DNA of 64,000 bases from Phytomonospora sp040655735 (GCF_040655735.1 NZ_JBFAKK010000004.1:584197-648196); one strand, 5' to 3'; positions 26,084 to 34,331 are shown, counted from the stretch's first letter. Program-made: numbers and translations. Notes: generated by a model from the letters alone, not told the origin.

Positions 26084-26406
26084 GACGGGCTCCTCTCAGT
26101 GCGGTGACCACTTCGGTTAAGGCGGTTCACCAGGCTCGACTCCATGGTCGAACGATCCCGGGGCGACGGCGAGTGCCCAACGACGGCATCCGGTAGTGAC
26201 CTAAGTCCACGCCAGACGGGGCACACCGTCCTCCGTCGCGAGTGCCCACATTACCGCCAATATGTCCGCAATTGTCGGTCTTGGACGCTTCCGGGCCGGG
26301 CGCCGCTTTTTAAGCGCCGTCCGCGAGGTCGGCGTTTCGATGTGCGGGTGCGCTCGGTGGCGACGCCCGTTGGGATCTCGCCTACCCTTCCGTCCAGTTG
26401 AGCCCT
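26084..26406. other. Promoter region of the USP-alcohol dehydrogenase unit
   Basis: It holds one DosR-type site (26196-26209) and a short CGCTT-AAA-AAGCG dyad near 26305 (minus strand) that may serve the GNAT fusion gene ending at 26407. No gene seen. Confidence 0.5.
26196..26209. promoter_or_regulatory. DevR/DosR-type site before USP copy 5
   Basis: GTGACCTAAGTCCA, matching the core GGGACTNNAGTCCC at 10 of 12 fixed positions. Confidence 0.6.
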
Positions 26407-29043
26407 TCAATCCCGCAGCGCCCTCTCCGGTACGAGCAGCCGGGCGTCCGACCGCGAGAGCCGCAGTTTGACGTCCACCGCCACCACGCCATCGGAGAAG
26501 GCGAGCAACGGGTTGGCGTCGAGCTCCGCGATTTCGGGGAAGTCCTCGGCCAAACGCGCGATACGGATCAGAACGTGTTCGACGGCATCGGTGTCGACCG
26601 GCGCTGATCCGCGGAAACCGGTCAGCAGCGGGGCTCCTCGCAGGCGTCTCCAGATTCCGGCGGCGTCGACGTCGGTGAGGGGCAGCAGTTGGAAGATGCG
26701 GTCGCCGAGCAGATCGGTGTGCACTCCACCGAGGCCTGCCATGAGCAGCGAGCCGAAGAGCCTGTCGTGGACCACACCGGCGACCAGTTCGACACCACCG
26801 GTGCGCATCTGCTGCACGAGAACCTCCGGAGCGGCTTCGCCGAGACCGCGGGCGATGCCGTTGTAGGCGGCTGTGACGCTGGCACGGTCGCTTAGTCCGA
26901 GCCGTACGGCGCCGAGCTCGGTCTTGTGCACCAGCGCGGGGTCGGCCGCCTTCACCGCGACGGGGAATCCGATCTCGGATGCGGCGCGCCGGGCCTCCGC
27001 TGCGCACTTGGCGATACGGGTGGTGACTACGGGGATGCCGTAGCAGGACAGGAGTTCCATCGAGACCTCCCACGGCTGCCATGCGCCTTCTTCGCCGATG
27101 GACACGGCCAGAGCCCTGGCGACGATCGCGCGGGCGCGCTCTCGGTCGATGCCGCTGGGTTCTGCCAACGTCCCTTCTGGGCGAGACCTCCAGGCGGCAT
27201 AGGCGGCGGCGTGGCCAAGAGCGCGCACCGCGCGTTCGGGCGTGCCGAAGACCGGGACTTTGCGACTGCCGACGGTTGCGGGCGCGTCGGGGAGGCCCAC
27301 GACCACCAGCGCGGTGGGCAGGGTGGGGTGTTCGTCCAGAACCGTGGCGAGGTCGGCGATCGTGGACGCGGCGCTGTTCGACCGGGTCGCGGCGATGATG
27401 ACCAGGAGGCTGTCGAGGTCGTCGCTGTCGGCCATGGTCCGCACCGCCGTCGCCAGGGCGGTCTTGTCGGCGTCCGCGCCGAGATCGAACGGGTTGTCGT
27501 ACTGCTCGACGGCTTCGGGGAGGGTGAGCCCTGCCGCGGACGCGGCGTCGGCGGCCAGAACGTTGAGGCCGCCGGCGTTGCCCACGACACCGAGCCGGAA
27601 ACCGATGGGCAGCGGTGAATCGACGAGTACCCGGGCGGCGTCGACGAGTTCGTCCAAGGTGTCGACTCGGATCACTCCGGCCTGCGCGAACAGCGACTCC
27701 ACCGCGATGTCGGGAGCGGCGGCCGCGGCGGTGTGCGAGGCTCCGGCGCGCAGACCTCCCGGTGAGCGGCCCGACTTGATGGCAAGGACGGGCTTGCGGG
27801 AGGCGACGGTGCGGGCGAGTCGCGCGAACTTCCGCGGGTTCCCGAAGGACTCCAGGTACAGCGCGACCGCCCTGGTGGAGGGGTCGTCGTACCAGTACGA
27901 CAGGAGGTCGTTTCCGCTGATGTCCGCCTTGTTGCCCAGCGAGATGAAGGTCGAGATACCGAGGCCGGCCTCCTGGGCGTGCTCTAGGACGGCAATGCCG
28001 ACGGCGCCCGACTGTGTCGCCACGGCCAGCCCTCTGGCCTGTTGGGGTGCCGTCGCAGCGAATGTGGCCGCCAGTCGCACACGCTCGGCGGCGTTGGCAA
28101 CGCCGAGACAGTTGGGGCCGACAAGGCGCATGTGGTGGCGGCGGGCGATGTCGACCAGTTCCCGTTGCGCGGCCCGGCCTTCGGGACCGGTCTCGCTGAA
28201 TCCGGCGGTGAGAATGACCGCGGCGCCTGCACCGGCGGCGCCGGCGTCGCGGAGTACGTCGGCCACAAGAGGTGCCGGGACGGCCACGACGACGAGGTCG
28301 ACCGGCTCGGGAACGGCCGATACGGTGGGGAAGGCTTTGTGCCCGTCGATGTCGGCGACATGCGGGTTGACCGCGTACACCGAGCCGGTGAAGCCGTGCT
28401 CGCGGATGTTCGTCCACACCTCCCGGCCCACCCCACCGGCTCGGCGCCCGACTCCCACGACGGCGACGCTGCGAGGTTGCAGGAGTGGTTGAAGCGATGC
28501 CTTCTCGGAGACGCGCTCGCGGGCGTCGACCTCGGCGAGTGTCACACCGTTGAGTTCGGTGGGAATGCGCAGCGTGACCGTGTCTCCGCAGCGTTCGAAG
28601 CGAGCATGGGAGTCCAGGCCGGCGACGACTTTGAGCATGTTCGCGTTGTTGGACAAGGCCTCGCCGCGCAGTTCTTTGATCCCGTCGCCGCGAGCTATGA
28701 CCTGCAGTTGTTCCAGAAGCAGCGTCCCGACACCGTGGCCGTGCCACTCGTCGGCCACCAGCACGGCGAACTCAGCCCACTGGGGATCATCGTCGCGTTC
28801 ATAGGAGGCGATCCCCACCATGTCCTCGCCTGCCGAGGCGATCACCGGGCGCAGACTTTTATCGTGCGGCCGGGTCAGGCGGGCTACCTCGCGATCGATC
28901 GGCAGCTTGCCCAGGGAGAAGAAGCGCAGTTGAAGGCTGTCGTCGGAGGCGGCCTCGTACAGCGAGCGGATCCGCTCGGCGTCGCCGGGCTCCACCGGGC
29001 GGACGCGGACGATGCGTCCGTCGGTGGCGAGCATGTCGGTCAT
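26407..29043 (-). CDS. GNAT acetyltransferase fused to NDP-forming acyl-CoA synthetase
   Basis: 878 residues. Residues 1-165 form a GNAT domain (LVADEWHGHGVGTLLLEQLQ is the acetyl-CoA pyrophosphate loop), followed by CoA-binding (SVAVVGVGRRAGGVGREVWT), succinyl-CoA ligase-like domains (LVGPNCLGVAN, TQSGAVGIAVLEHA, with the phospho-His expected near GASHTAAAA) and a C-terminal ATP-grasp. This is the Pat/PatZ-type architecture that acetylates acetyl-CoA synthetase and other lysines; here the GNAT is N-terminal. The ligase part may be active. AAGGAAGG precedes the ATG; 40 bp downstream of USP copy 6, in one operon. Confidence 0.85.
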   Translation of the reverse strand: MTDMLATDGRIVRVRPVEPGDAERIRSLYEAASDDSLQLRFFSLGKLPIDREVARLTRPHDKSLRPVIASAGEDMVGIASYERDDDPQWAEFAVLVADEWHGHGVGTLLLEQLQVIARGDGIKELRGEALSNNANMLKVVAGLDSHARFERCGDTVTLRIPTELNGVTLAEVDARERVSEKASLQPLLQPRSVAVVGVGRRAGGVGREVWTNIREHGFTGSVYAVNPHVADIDGHKAFPTVSAVPEPVDLVVVAVPAPLVADVLRDAGAAGAGAAVILTAGFSETGPEGRAAQRELVDIARRHHMRLVGPNCLGVANAAERVRLAATFAATAPQQARGLAVATQSGAVGIAVLEHAQEAGLGISTFISLGNKADISGNDLLSYWYDDPSTRAVALYLESFGNPRKFARLARTVASRKPVLAIKSGRSPGGLRAGASHTAAAAAPDIAVESLFAQAGVIRVDTLDELVDAARVLVDSPLPIGFRLGVVGNAGGLNVLAADAASAAGLTLPEAVEQYDNPFDLGADADKTALATAVRTMADSDDLDSLLVIIAATRSNSAASTIADLATVLDEHPTLPTALVVVGLPDAPATVGSRKVPVFGTPERAVRALGHAAAYAAWRSRPEGTLAEPSGIDRERARAIVARALAVSIGEEGAWQPWEVSMELLSCYGIPVVTTRIAKCAAEARRAASEIGFPVAVKAADPALVHKTELGAVRLGLSDRASVTAAYNGIARGLGEAAPEVLVQQMRTGGVELVAGVVHDRLFGSLLMAGLGGVHTDLLGDRIFQLLPLTDVDAAGIWRRLRGAPLLTGFRGSAPVDTDAVEHVLIRIARLAEDFPEIAELDANPLLAFSDGVVAVDVKLRLSRSDARLLVPERALRD

Positions 29044-29083
29044 CGAAGTGCCTTCCTTAGCTGGTTACAGCCCGTCGCCGGTG

Positions 29084-29974
29084 TCAGCGGCCAAATGGGG
29101 CGGGGACGACCGTCACCGGTGACCACGCGTGATGCAGCAGCGCCTGAGTCACCGAACCGATGTGGGAGTGGTGTTCGCTGGCGCCGACCACGACAAGCCG
29201 CGCCCTCCTCGACCAGTCGACCAGTGTCGCGGCCGGTGCCTCGCTGGCAACGGCGCGGACGATGTCCAGGGCGGGGTGTTCCTGCCGGATGTGGTCGACG
29301 ACTCCGTGCAGCCAGTTGTCGCGGACGTCGAGTTGCTCATGGGCGGTGCCTGCGGAGCGGCGGGAGAGCTTGTGCCAGCTGTGGACGAGAACGAGGCGCC
29401 TCTTGTGCGCGGCGGCGTGGCCGACGGCGAACCGGAGTGCCGCACGGCTAGACGGCGACCCGTCGACGCCCACAACGATCGGGCGAGTCGCGTCGTCGCG
29501 GGACTCCGGGTCGATAACGGCGCGGACCACCGTCACGGGGCAGGGCGGTCGAGAGACGACGGCACTGCTCACCGAGCCCATGAGGACCCGCCCGGCGAAA
29601 CCGCGGGCGTGGCTGCCCAAGACCAGTGCGGAAGCCTGACGGCCCTCCTCGGTGAGTACTCGCGACGGGGTCCCCTCGACGACATGCGTCGTCACCGGCA
29701 ATCGTGAGCTCATCGCCCGGACGAACACCTCGGCGTCCTCGGCGATCCTGCGGCCGCGCTGCTCGAAATCGACTCGAGAGACAACGTCGAGTCGGTTGTT
29801 TCCGACCGGATGAAAGAACGGCGGCTGGTCGACGAGCCATTCGTAGGCGTGGACCAGCCGCAGCGGCCGTTGTGTCGCCTCGGCTTCGTCGATGGCCCAC
29901 ACCAGCGCGTCGGCACTGTCGGGCTCACGGTCGATTCCCACGACGATGGGTGCATTGCGGTCGGAAGTCTCCAT
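29084..29974 (-). CDS. Universal stress protein, two tandem USP domains (copy 6)
   Basis: 296 residues from the ATG at 29974; the longer frame to 30055 lacks support and would run into a DosR-type site. Domain 1 (PIVVGIDREPDSADALVWAI) has VLGSHARGFAGRVLMGSVS; domain 2 has VVGASEHHSHIGSVTQALLH, a degenerate motif like that of copy 1, its closest relative here. Two DosR-type sites lie 60 and 120 bp upstream. It heads the operon with the GNAT fusion. Confidence 0.88.
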   Translation of the reverse strand: METSDRNAPIVVGIDREPDSADALVWAIDEAEATQRPLRLVHAYEWLVDQPPFFHPVGNNRLDVVSRVDFEQRGRRIAEDAEVFVRAMSSRLPVTTHVVEGTPSRVLTEEGRQASALVLGSHARGFAGRVLMGSVSSAVVSRPPCPVTVVRAVIDPESRDDATRPIVVGVDGSPSSRAALRFAVGHAAAHKRRLVLVHSWHKLSRRSAGTAHEQLDVRDNWLHGVVDHIRQEHPALDIVRAVASEAPAATLVDWSRRARLVVVGASEHHSHIGSVTQALLHHAWSPVTVVPAPFGR

Positions 29975-30033
29975 ACCACCAGGCTGCCGCCACGCGGTGC
30001 GCCGACACAGGGCCGAGAGGAGCCGGGTCGGCA

Positions 30034-30047
30034 GGGTCTTTCGACCC
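30034..30047. promoter_or_regulatory. DevR/DosR-type site, proximal, before USP copy 6
   Basis: GGGTCTTTCGACCC, reverse complement GGGTCGAAAGACCC. It lies 60 bp above the USP start. Confidence 0.7.
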
Positions 30048-30093
30048 CGTTTCACAACCGCGTCCCACCCTCGCGAGAATCCCCCCGGCCGCC

Positions 30094-30107
30094 GGGTCTT
30101 TCGTCCT
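30094..30107. promoter_or_regulatory. DevR/DosR-type site, distal, before USP copy 6
   Basis: GGGTCTTTCGTCCT, 60 bp from the proximal site in the same orientation. It could also serve the plus-strand gene at 30253. Confidence 0.65.
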
Positions 30108-30252
30108 TGGACGGTTCAGCCCTCCGCCACTGCCCGTTGTGCCGCCGGCGTCCCGACCATGGACTGAGCCAGGACGGTGCCGCTCCCGGCCTCGAAAACG
30201 GCCGTAGGTTCCACCTGCCATCACGATCCACGAAGCGAAGGAGCGTGTCGCG

Positions 30253-31098
30253 ATGGTCCACCAAAATGAACGACCACCCCGACAGGGTGCACCAAGACCG
30301 CCGAGGCCACCTGAGTCGCGGACGCGGCGCGGCGCCGAGGCGCTCAAGGCCCTCGCCGAACATCTGTGGGATGAGGCCACCGACAGGACTTCACCGCGAT
30401 GGCCGCCCAGATGGCTCAGCGTGAGCGCCGTGGCGGTCGGGCTGGTACTCCTGATCTACCTGGTCGTGCCGATTCTCCTGGCCGTCGGCCGCGCCCTGAG
30501 CGGTGAGTACGACCGCAGCGGGGAGCTCACCTGGCGGGCCGGAAGCGACCTCGGCCACGTCGTCACCGATCCCGTCCGTACCTGGCTGCAGGCAGGAGCC
30601 GCCGACTTGCCCGTCGGCTGGCAGCTGCTGTGGACCCTCTGGTGCGCAACCGGGGTCACCTTGTTCGTTTCGGGAACGCTGACCGTGCGCGGAGCGCGTG
30701 TGGGGTGGCTGCTGTTCGGCCTGGGCACCGCGGCCATGGTCTACGCCGAAACCCCTGCGGCGTCGGCCTGGGCCGCCGTCGGAGTCACCGCCGCCTGGTG
30801 GGCCCTGGGCACCCTGTTCGTGCTGCGACGCCCGACTGCTCCACGCCTCAGGGTCGAACCAGACCTCACCGCCCAAGGCCACGCCACACGCGATGCCTGC
30901 GACCTGCTGGACGCACTCGCCGAGGCCTACAGCCGCGACGAAGCGCGAGCCGACACCGCCGCAAGGATCCGACAGGTCCGAACCGCCCTGCTCGCACCCC
31001 GCATCTACCCGGTTGTCACTCGGGATGAGGATGACGCCAACCACTGGCGCGAACGGCTCGCCGCACCCCTGGAAGACCAGTCATCAGCCCTCGGCTGA
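30253..31098 (+). CDS. Hypothetical membrane protein of the stress cluster
   Basis: 281 residues; AAGGAGCG precedes the ATG. A basic N-terminal 50 residues (PPRQGAPRPPRPPESRTRRG) is followed by four hydrophobic segments at about 58-80, 118-138, 145-160 and 165-190, then a soluble acidic C-terminal domain (DLLDALAEAYSRDEARADTA). No family recognised. It is divergent from USP copy 6 and shares a promoter region with DosR-type sites, so it is likely a regulon member; a hairpin terminator follows. Confidence 0.6.
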   Translation: MVHQNERPPRQGAPRPPRPPESRTRRGAEALKALAEHLWDEATDRTSPRWPPRWLSVSAVAVGLVLLIYLVVPILLAVGRALSGEYDRSGELTWRAGSDLGHVVTDPVRTWLQAGAADLPVGWQLLWTLWCATGVTLFVSGTLTVRGARVGWLLFGLGTAAMVYAETPAASAWAAVGVTAAWWALGTLFVLRRPTAPRLRVEPDLTAQGHATRDACDLLDALAEAYSRDEARADTAARIRQVRTALLAPRIYPVVTRDEDDANHWRERLAAPLEDQSSALG

Positions 31099-31115
31099 CC
31101 ATCGATCTGACCGAC

Positions 31116-31145
31116 GCGGCCCGCTCGTTTCCAGCAGCGGGCCGC
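31116..31145 (+). terminator. Terminator after the 30253 gene
   Basis: GCGGCCCGCT and AGCGGGCCGC separated by 10 bases, 17 bp past the stop. Confidence 0.75.
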
Positions 31146-31328
31146 CCTATCGCCGCCCGTCACGTGGGCCGCTGCAAGCGCCGGCGAAGCAGGAGCCCTT
31201 GAGCGCGCCCGATGCCGTCCGCTCTTCCCGTGCCGCCCCAGCGTGGATCGTCGCCTCGGCCTTCCCCGGGCTCGACCTCGTCGGGTCCACGGCGGTCCTG
31301 CCCGAGACCGATCAGTCCGCCACGACAA

Positions 31329-31342
31329 GGGTCCAAAGTCCT
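31329..31342. promoter_or_regulatory. DevR/DosR-type site before the 31.4-32.9 kb genes
   Basis: GGGTCCAAAGTCCT; strong match in the AAAGTCC half. It lies in a 309-bp interval (31099-31407) that otherwise holds only the terminator at 31116. Confidence 0.65.
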
Positions 31343-31407
31343 CTTCGATCGAGGTCCGCACAAGGGCACTTGAGCCCGTGCGCCGAGTCGGCCATGGCGG
31401 GAACGTG

Positions 31408-31680
31408 GTGTTGAAAGAAGGTGAGAACGGTGACGAGGACGACCACTCGACTGACCTGGCGCGACGGCGTCACGAGCTTGCTGACGCTGTCGGCGGCGAG
31501 CCTGTGCGGAGCATCGCGTTCGTCATCACCGTGATCACCGCCAGCGGAGTCACGCTCGGCCTGTTCATGGCCGCCTTCGTCCTGATGTGGGCGGCGACCA
31601 CGGCACAACACGCCTTCGGGCCCGACACCCCTCTCTCACAGAACAGCCCGTCACAGAACACGGCTCAGAAAGTCGGATGA
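31408..31680 (+). CDS. Small one-helix membrane protein, possibly frameshifted
   Basis: The frame ending at 31680 encodes an acidic stretch, one strong membrane helix (IAFVITVITASGVTLGLFMA) and a polar tail. No good ribosome site serves it. A better site (AGAAGGTGAG) precedes a GTG at 31430 in another frame, which reads TRTTTRLTWRDGVTSLLTLS and then stops; TWRDG-type starts are familiar from small actinobacterial membrane proteins. Most likely the original gene starts at 31430 and has lost a base near 31490. Confidence 0.4.
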   Translation: MLKEGENGDEDDHSTDLARRRHELADAVGGEPVRSIAFVITVITASGVTLGLFMAAFVLMWAATTAQHAFGPDTPLSQNSPSQNTAQKVG

Positions 31681-31681
31681 A

Positions 31682-31708
31682 GTCCCTGGACCGGTCCGGT
31701 CCAGGGAC
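31682..31708. terminator. 27-bp perfect palindrome between two genes
   Basis: GTCCCTGGACCGG-T-CCGGTCCAGGGAC immediately after the stop at 31680 and 46 bp before DUF4389. It could be a terminator or an operator for the next gene. Confidence 0.5.
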
Positions 31709-31753
31709 ACCGTCGGCAAGCACGCTCGCCCATCTCCGGTCCAGGAGGCCCTC

Positions 31754-32428
31754 ATGTCCAGCTCCGAACTCATCCTCACCGGCCGCGCCGACGATTCCCT
31801 CAGCCGCTGGCTGTGGCTGGTGAAGTGGCTGCTGCTCGTTCCGCACTACATTGTGCTGCTCTTCCTCTGGCCGGCGTTCGTGCTCCTGGCGGTCGTCTCC
31901 TATGTCGCCGTGCTGTTCACCGGCCGCTACCCGCGAACGCTCTTCGACTTCAACGTCGGCGTCCTGCGCTGGAACTGGCGCGTGCAGTACTACGGCTACG
32001 CCGCCCTGGGCACCGACCGATATCCCCCGTTCAGCCTGGCCGACGACACCTCGTACCCGGCCCGCTTGACCGTCGACTACCCCGAACGCACCGCCAACTG
32101 GCGTCCCCTCGTCCACTGGCTGCTGGCCATCCCGCACTTCGCGCTGCTCGCCGCGTTCACCGCCGGCCCGGCCAGTGCCGTCCGCGACGAACCCGGCCGC
32201 ACCACCGCCTCCCTCGGAGTGCTCGGCGCAGCCGTGCTCATCCTCGCTCTCGGCCTGCTGTTCACCGGCAAACGCCTCACCGGTCTCTACGATCTGCTCC
32301 TCGGCATCGCCCGTTGGGGCTACCGAACCGCGGTCTACGTCGCCCTCCTCACCGACGACTACCCTCCCTTCCGTCTCGACCAAGGCGACAACCCGACGAC
32401 AACCGGGGAGGCCCGAGATGACCGCTGA
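31754..32428 (+). CDS. DUF4389 membrane protein
   Basis: 224 residues; AGGAGG precedes the ATG. Two similar halves each hold a pair of membrane helices followed by a conserved motif: WPAFVLLAVVSYVAVLFTGRYP/FNVGVLRWNWRVQYYGY and VLILALGLLFTGKRLTGLYD/LLGIARWGYRTAVYVAL, plus DRYPPFSL and DDYPPFRL. This duplicated pattern defines the DUF4389 family, of unknown function and common in actinomycetes. It overlaps the next flavodoxin gene by 11 bp. Confidence 0.85.
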   Translation: MSSSELILTGRADDSLSRWLWLVKWLLLVPHYIVLLFLWPAFVLLAVVSYVAVLFTGRYPRTLFDFNVGVLRWNWRVQYYGYAALGTDRYPPFSLADDTSYPARLTVDYPERTANWRPLVHWLLAIPHFALLAAFTAGPASAVRDEPGRTTASLGVLGAAVLILALGLLFTGKRLTGLYDLLLGIARWGYRTAVYVALLTDDYPPFRLDQGDNPTTTGEARDDR

Positions 32429-32858
32429 AGTCCTGGTCGCCTACGCCACCCTGCACGGCTCGACCCGAGACATCGCCGAACGCATCGCCGCGGCGATGCC
32501 CAACAGCGGAATCCGAGCGCTCCCCACCGATGACGTCGGCGAACCCTGCGCCTACATCCTCGGCAGCGCCGTCTACAGAGGTGCCTGGCTGCCCGAGGCA
32601 CTCGACTTCCTCGAGAAGCACCGCGAGAAACTGGCACGCCGACCCGTGTGGACGTTCAGCGTCGGTATGCCCGGGGCACTCGCTCGCCGGGCCCGTCCCC
32701 TGGCGATGAGCGAAGCCCCCAAGATCGTCGAAGCGTTCCCCAGTACCATCCAGCTCCGCGATCACCACCTGTTCACCGGTGTCGTCAACGCCATGGACTC
32801 AATTCGACCACTGTCAGCCGAGCACCGCGACCTTCACCAACACCCAATTTGCCGGTGA
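32418..32858 (+). CDS. Flavodoxin-domain protein with a replaced C-terminus
   Basis: 146 residues. The first 125 match the flavodoxin-like protein at 17758 (VLVAYATLHGSTRDIAERIA, CAYILGSAVYRGAWLPEAL, WTFSVGMPG, DHHLFTGVVNAM), including the FMN phosphate loop. After VVNAM (about 32805) the normal end with its last helix is gone and the frame reads through unrelated DNA to a stop at 32858. That DNA encodes pentapeptide repeats in another frame. FMN binding may survive; folding of the last helix would not. Confidence 0.7.
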   Translation: MTAEVLVAYATLHGSTRDIAERIAAAMPNSGIRALPTDDVGEPCAYILGSAVYRGAWLPEALDFLEKHREKLARRPVWTFSVGMPGALARRARPLAMSEAPKIVEAFPSTIQLRDHHLFTGVVNAMDSIRPLSAEHRDLHQHPICR

Positions 32859-33048
32859 TGCCTGGTTCGAACGCATGAACTTCGCTGCTGATGCATGGTC
32901 GGACGGAGCCGTGCTCGCGGGCGCAGCTCGGTTCGACGGGGCGGTGCTCGCTAGGCCCGCCTGGTTCGGTGGGGCGTCATTCGCCGAGGCAGCTCGGTTC
33001 GGCGGGGCGAAATCCGGCTGGCCTGCCAGGTTCAATACGGCGACGTAG
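32800..33048 (+). pseudogene. Pentapeptide-repeat protein fragment
   Basis: One frame shows the A/F-xx-A-x F periodicity of pentapeptide repeats: TQFAGDAWFERMNFAADAWS, then GAARFDGAVLARPAWFGGAS and AARFGGAKSGWPARF, ending at 33048. It has no start of its own and is joined directly to the truncated flavodoxin gene. Pentapeptide repeats form right-handed helices, some of them DNA mimics that protect gyrase. This is only a tail piece. Confidence 0.6.
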
Positions 33049-33108
33049 TCCCTCATGCGACCACAAGTTTTGAAACCGCCCTGGATACCGAGCCGGTTGG
33101 ATGGAGCG

Positions 33109-33753
33109 ATGATGAGAAAAGCAAGGATGCATGCCGCACAGATGCACGGCGTGTTGACGGCCGTGGGTGCATTGCTCACTGGCGGCGCCCTTCTCTTCCT
33201 ATCGCTGGTACCGGACGTGCCTTCCGAGGTGTCTGAAATAACGGCGTGGGTCGACAGTGGGAAGTCGCTGCTGTCGTTGAGCGACGAGTTGCTGTTCTTC
33301 GCGATCGTGTGCTGGGGAGCCGGCGCGCGTGGACTCTTCGGCGCGCAGAAGGTCGAACGTTCTGCGCGGATAAACGTAGGACTGACCGCTCTTGCAGTCG
33401 CGCTTGTCGCTCTCGTGGTGCTTCTGCTCGTCGTGGGTCGCCTGGTCTACCCGGTGTTCGGGATTCACCTGTCGCCTGAGGTGCTGGCGCTGTTGGTCAG
33501 CTCGACGTTCGGTGCGGTGCATCTGGCGCTGCTGGGTTTCGCCGTCGCTGCGGTGGCACTCAGTTGGTCGACGCGCAGCGGACTGCTCGGGAGGATCGTC
33601 GGTATCGTCGCCGCTGTGGTGTTCATCGTGGGTTCGTTCCCCTGGCTCATACCGAGCTGGTGGAACGCGCTCGTCGCGGTGCTGCTGGCTGCTTGGGGTG
33701 TGTTTCTGGGTGTCATCGGCGTCGCACAGCACGGCAACGAAGGCGGCGTCTGA
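33109..33753 (+). CDS. Hypothetical five-helix membrane protein
   Basis: 214 residues from the ATG at 33109, which has GGAGCG just upstream. Hydrophobic segments at about 13-35, 57-75, 85-110, 125-150 and 160-200; almost no soluble parts apart from a short loop VPSEVSEITAWVDSGK. No family recognised. It follows the pentapeptide fragment and precedes the decayed TetR gene. Confidence 0.6.
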   Translation: MMRKARMHAAQMHGVLTAVGALLTGGALLFLSLVPDVPSEVSEITAWVDSGKSLLSLSDELLFFAIVCWGAGARGLFGAQKVERSARINVGLTALAVALVALVVLLLVVGRLVYPVFGIHLSPEVLALLVSSTFGAVHLALLGFAVAAVALSWSTRSGLLGRIVGIVAAVVFIVGSFPWLIPSWWNALVAVLLAAWGVFLGVIGVAQHGNEGGV

Positions 33754-33895
33754 TCGCCGCGCAGCCCGCGACACGGCTCACCCAGACCAGACTCACCCCC
33801 GCACACGCGGGGAACGGTGGTTGACGATGACGTCCGCCGCCGCCACTTTCCTCGTTTCGCACTCCGTCAGGGATTGAGGAGAGAGCTGCCGAAGC

Positions 33896-33926
33896 CTTCA
33901 ATAGACCGACGGTCGGTCTATTGAAG
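33896..33926. promoter_or_regulatory. 31-bp perfect palindrome, TetR-type operator
   Basis: Two 15-bp arms, CTTCAATAGACCGAC and its exact complement, around one central base. TAGACCGACNGTCGGTCTA-like dyads are typical of TetR-family operators. It lies at the 5' edge of a decayed TetR gene. Confidence 0.75.
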
Positions 33927-34331
33927 ACGGAGATCGAGCGCCGGAAGCCGTTCCTCGCCCTGGTCGAGACCTGGTACAGCGACGACAACGCCTTCGTCCG
34001 GCAGAAGATGCGCCCCGGGCGCACCGGCCGCATCGTCCCGCCGCTTGGTCGCATAGTCCGCGACGGTGCCGAAGACGGGACCTTCACGTCGAGGCGGCCG
34101 GAGCTGACCGCGCATCGTCGTCGGCCTCGTGAACGACCTCAACGACGCCCTTGGAGCGCTGCTGCCGCAAAAAACCCCGATGTGGAGACGCTCGCCTAGG
34201 TGGAGTCGACCGTCGTGGCCTACACCGATGCCATCGAACGCGTTCTCGGCCTTCCGCCACGATCGCTGACCATCGTTGCTCCGGGCGCCTTGGCAAGTTG
34301 GTTCGCTCTCACCCCTGGAGAACAGTCGTGA
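33921..34331 (+). pseudogene. TetR-family regulator, C-terminal remnant with frameshifts
   Basis: The ligand-binding half of a TetR protein read across frames: FLALVETWYSDDNAFVRQKM, GRIVRDGAEDGTF, then (shift near 34110) IVVGLVNDLNDALGALLPQK, and (second shift near 34180) VAYTDAIERVLGLPPRSLTI to a stop near 34331. The DNA-binding N-terminus is gone; the palindrome upstream was probably its own operator. The next 200 bp (to about 34530) contain a similarly broken frame (MVGLTLTQLLFHVHDA, IAVQTFGSPDAGIAGREVLK) of unknown origin. Confidence 0.6.

Noticed and set aside
26407..28747. Long open frame on the minus strand overlapping the GNAT fusion in another frame
   Set aside because: Arg-rich shadow text typical of high-GC antisense or offset frames; the 878-residue frame has clear domain motifs.
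30139..30160. GTCCCGACCATGGAC as an additional DosR-type site
   Set aside because: The spacing between the half-sites does not match the 14-bp core.
33785..33815. CCCCGCACACGCGGGGAACGG looks like a type I-E CRISPR repeat core
   Set aside because: Only one copy with no spaced repeats nearby and no cas genes.
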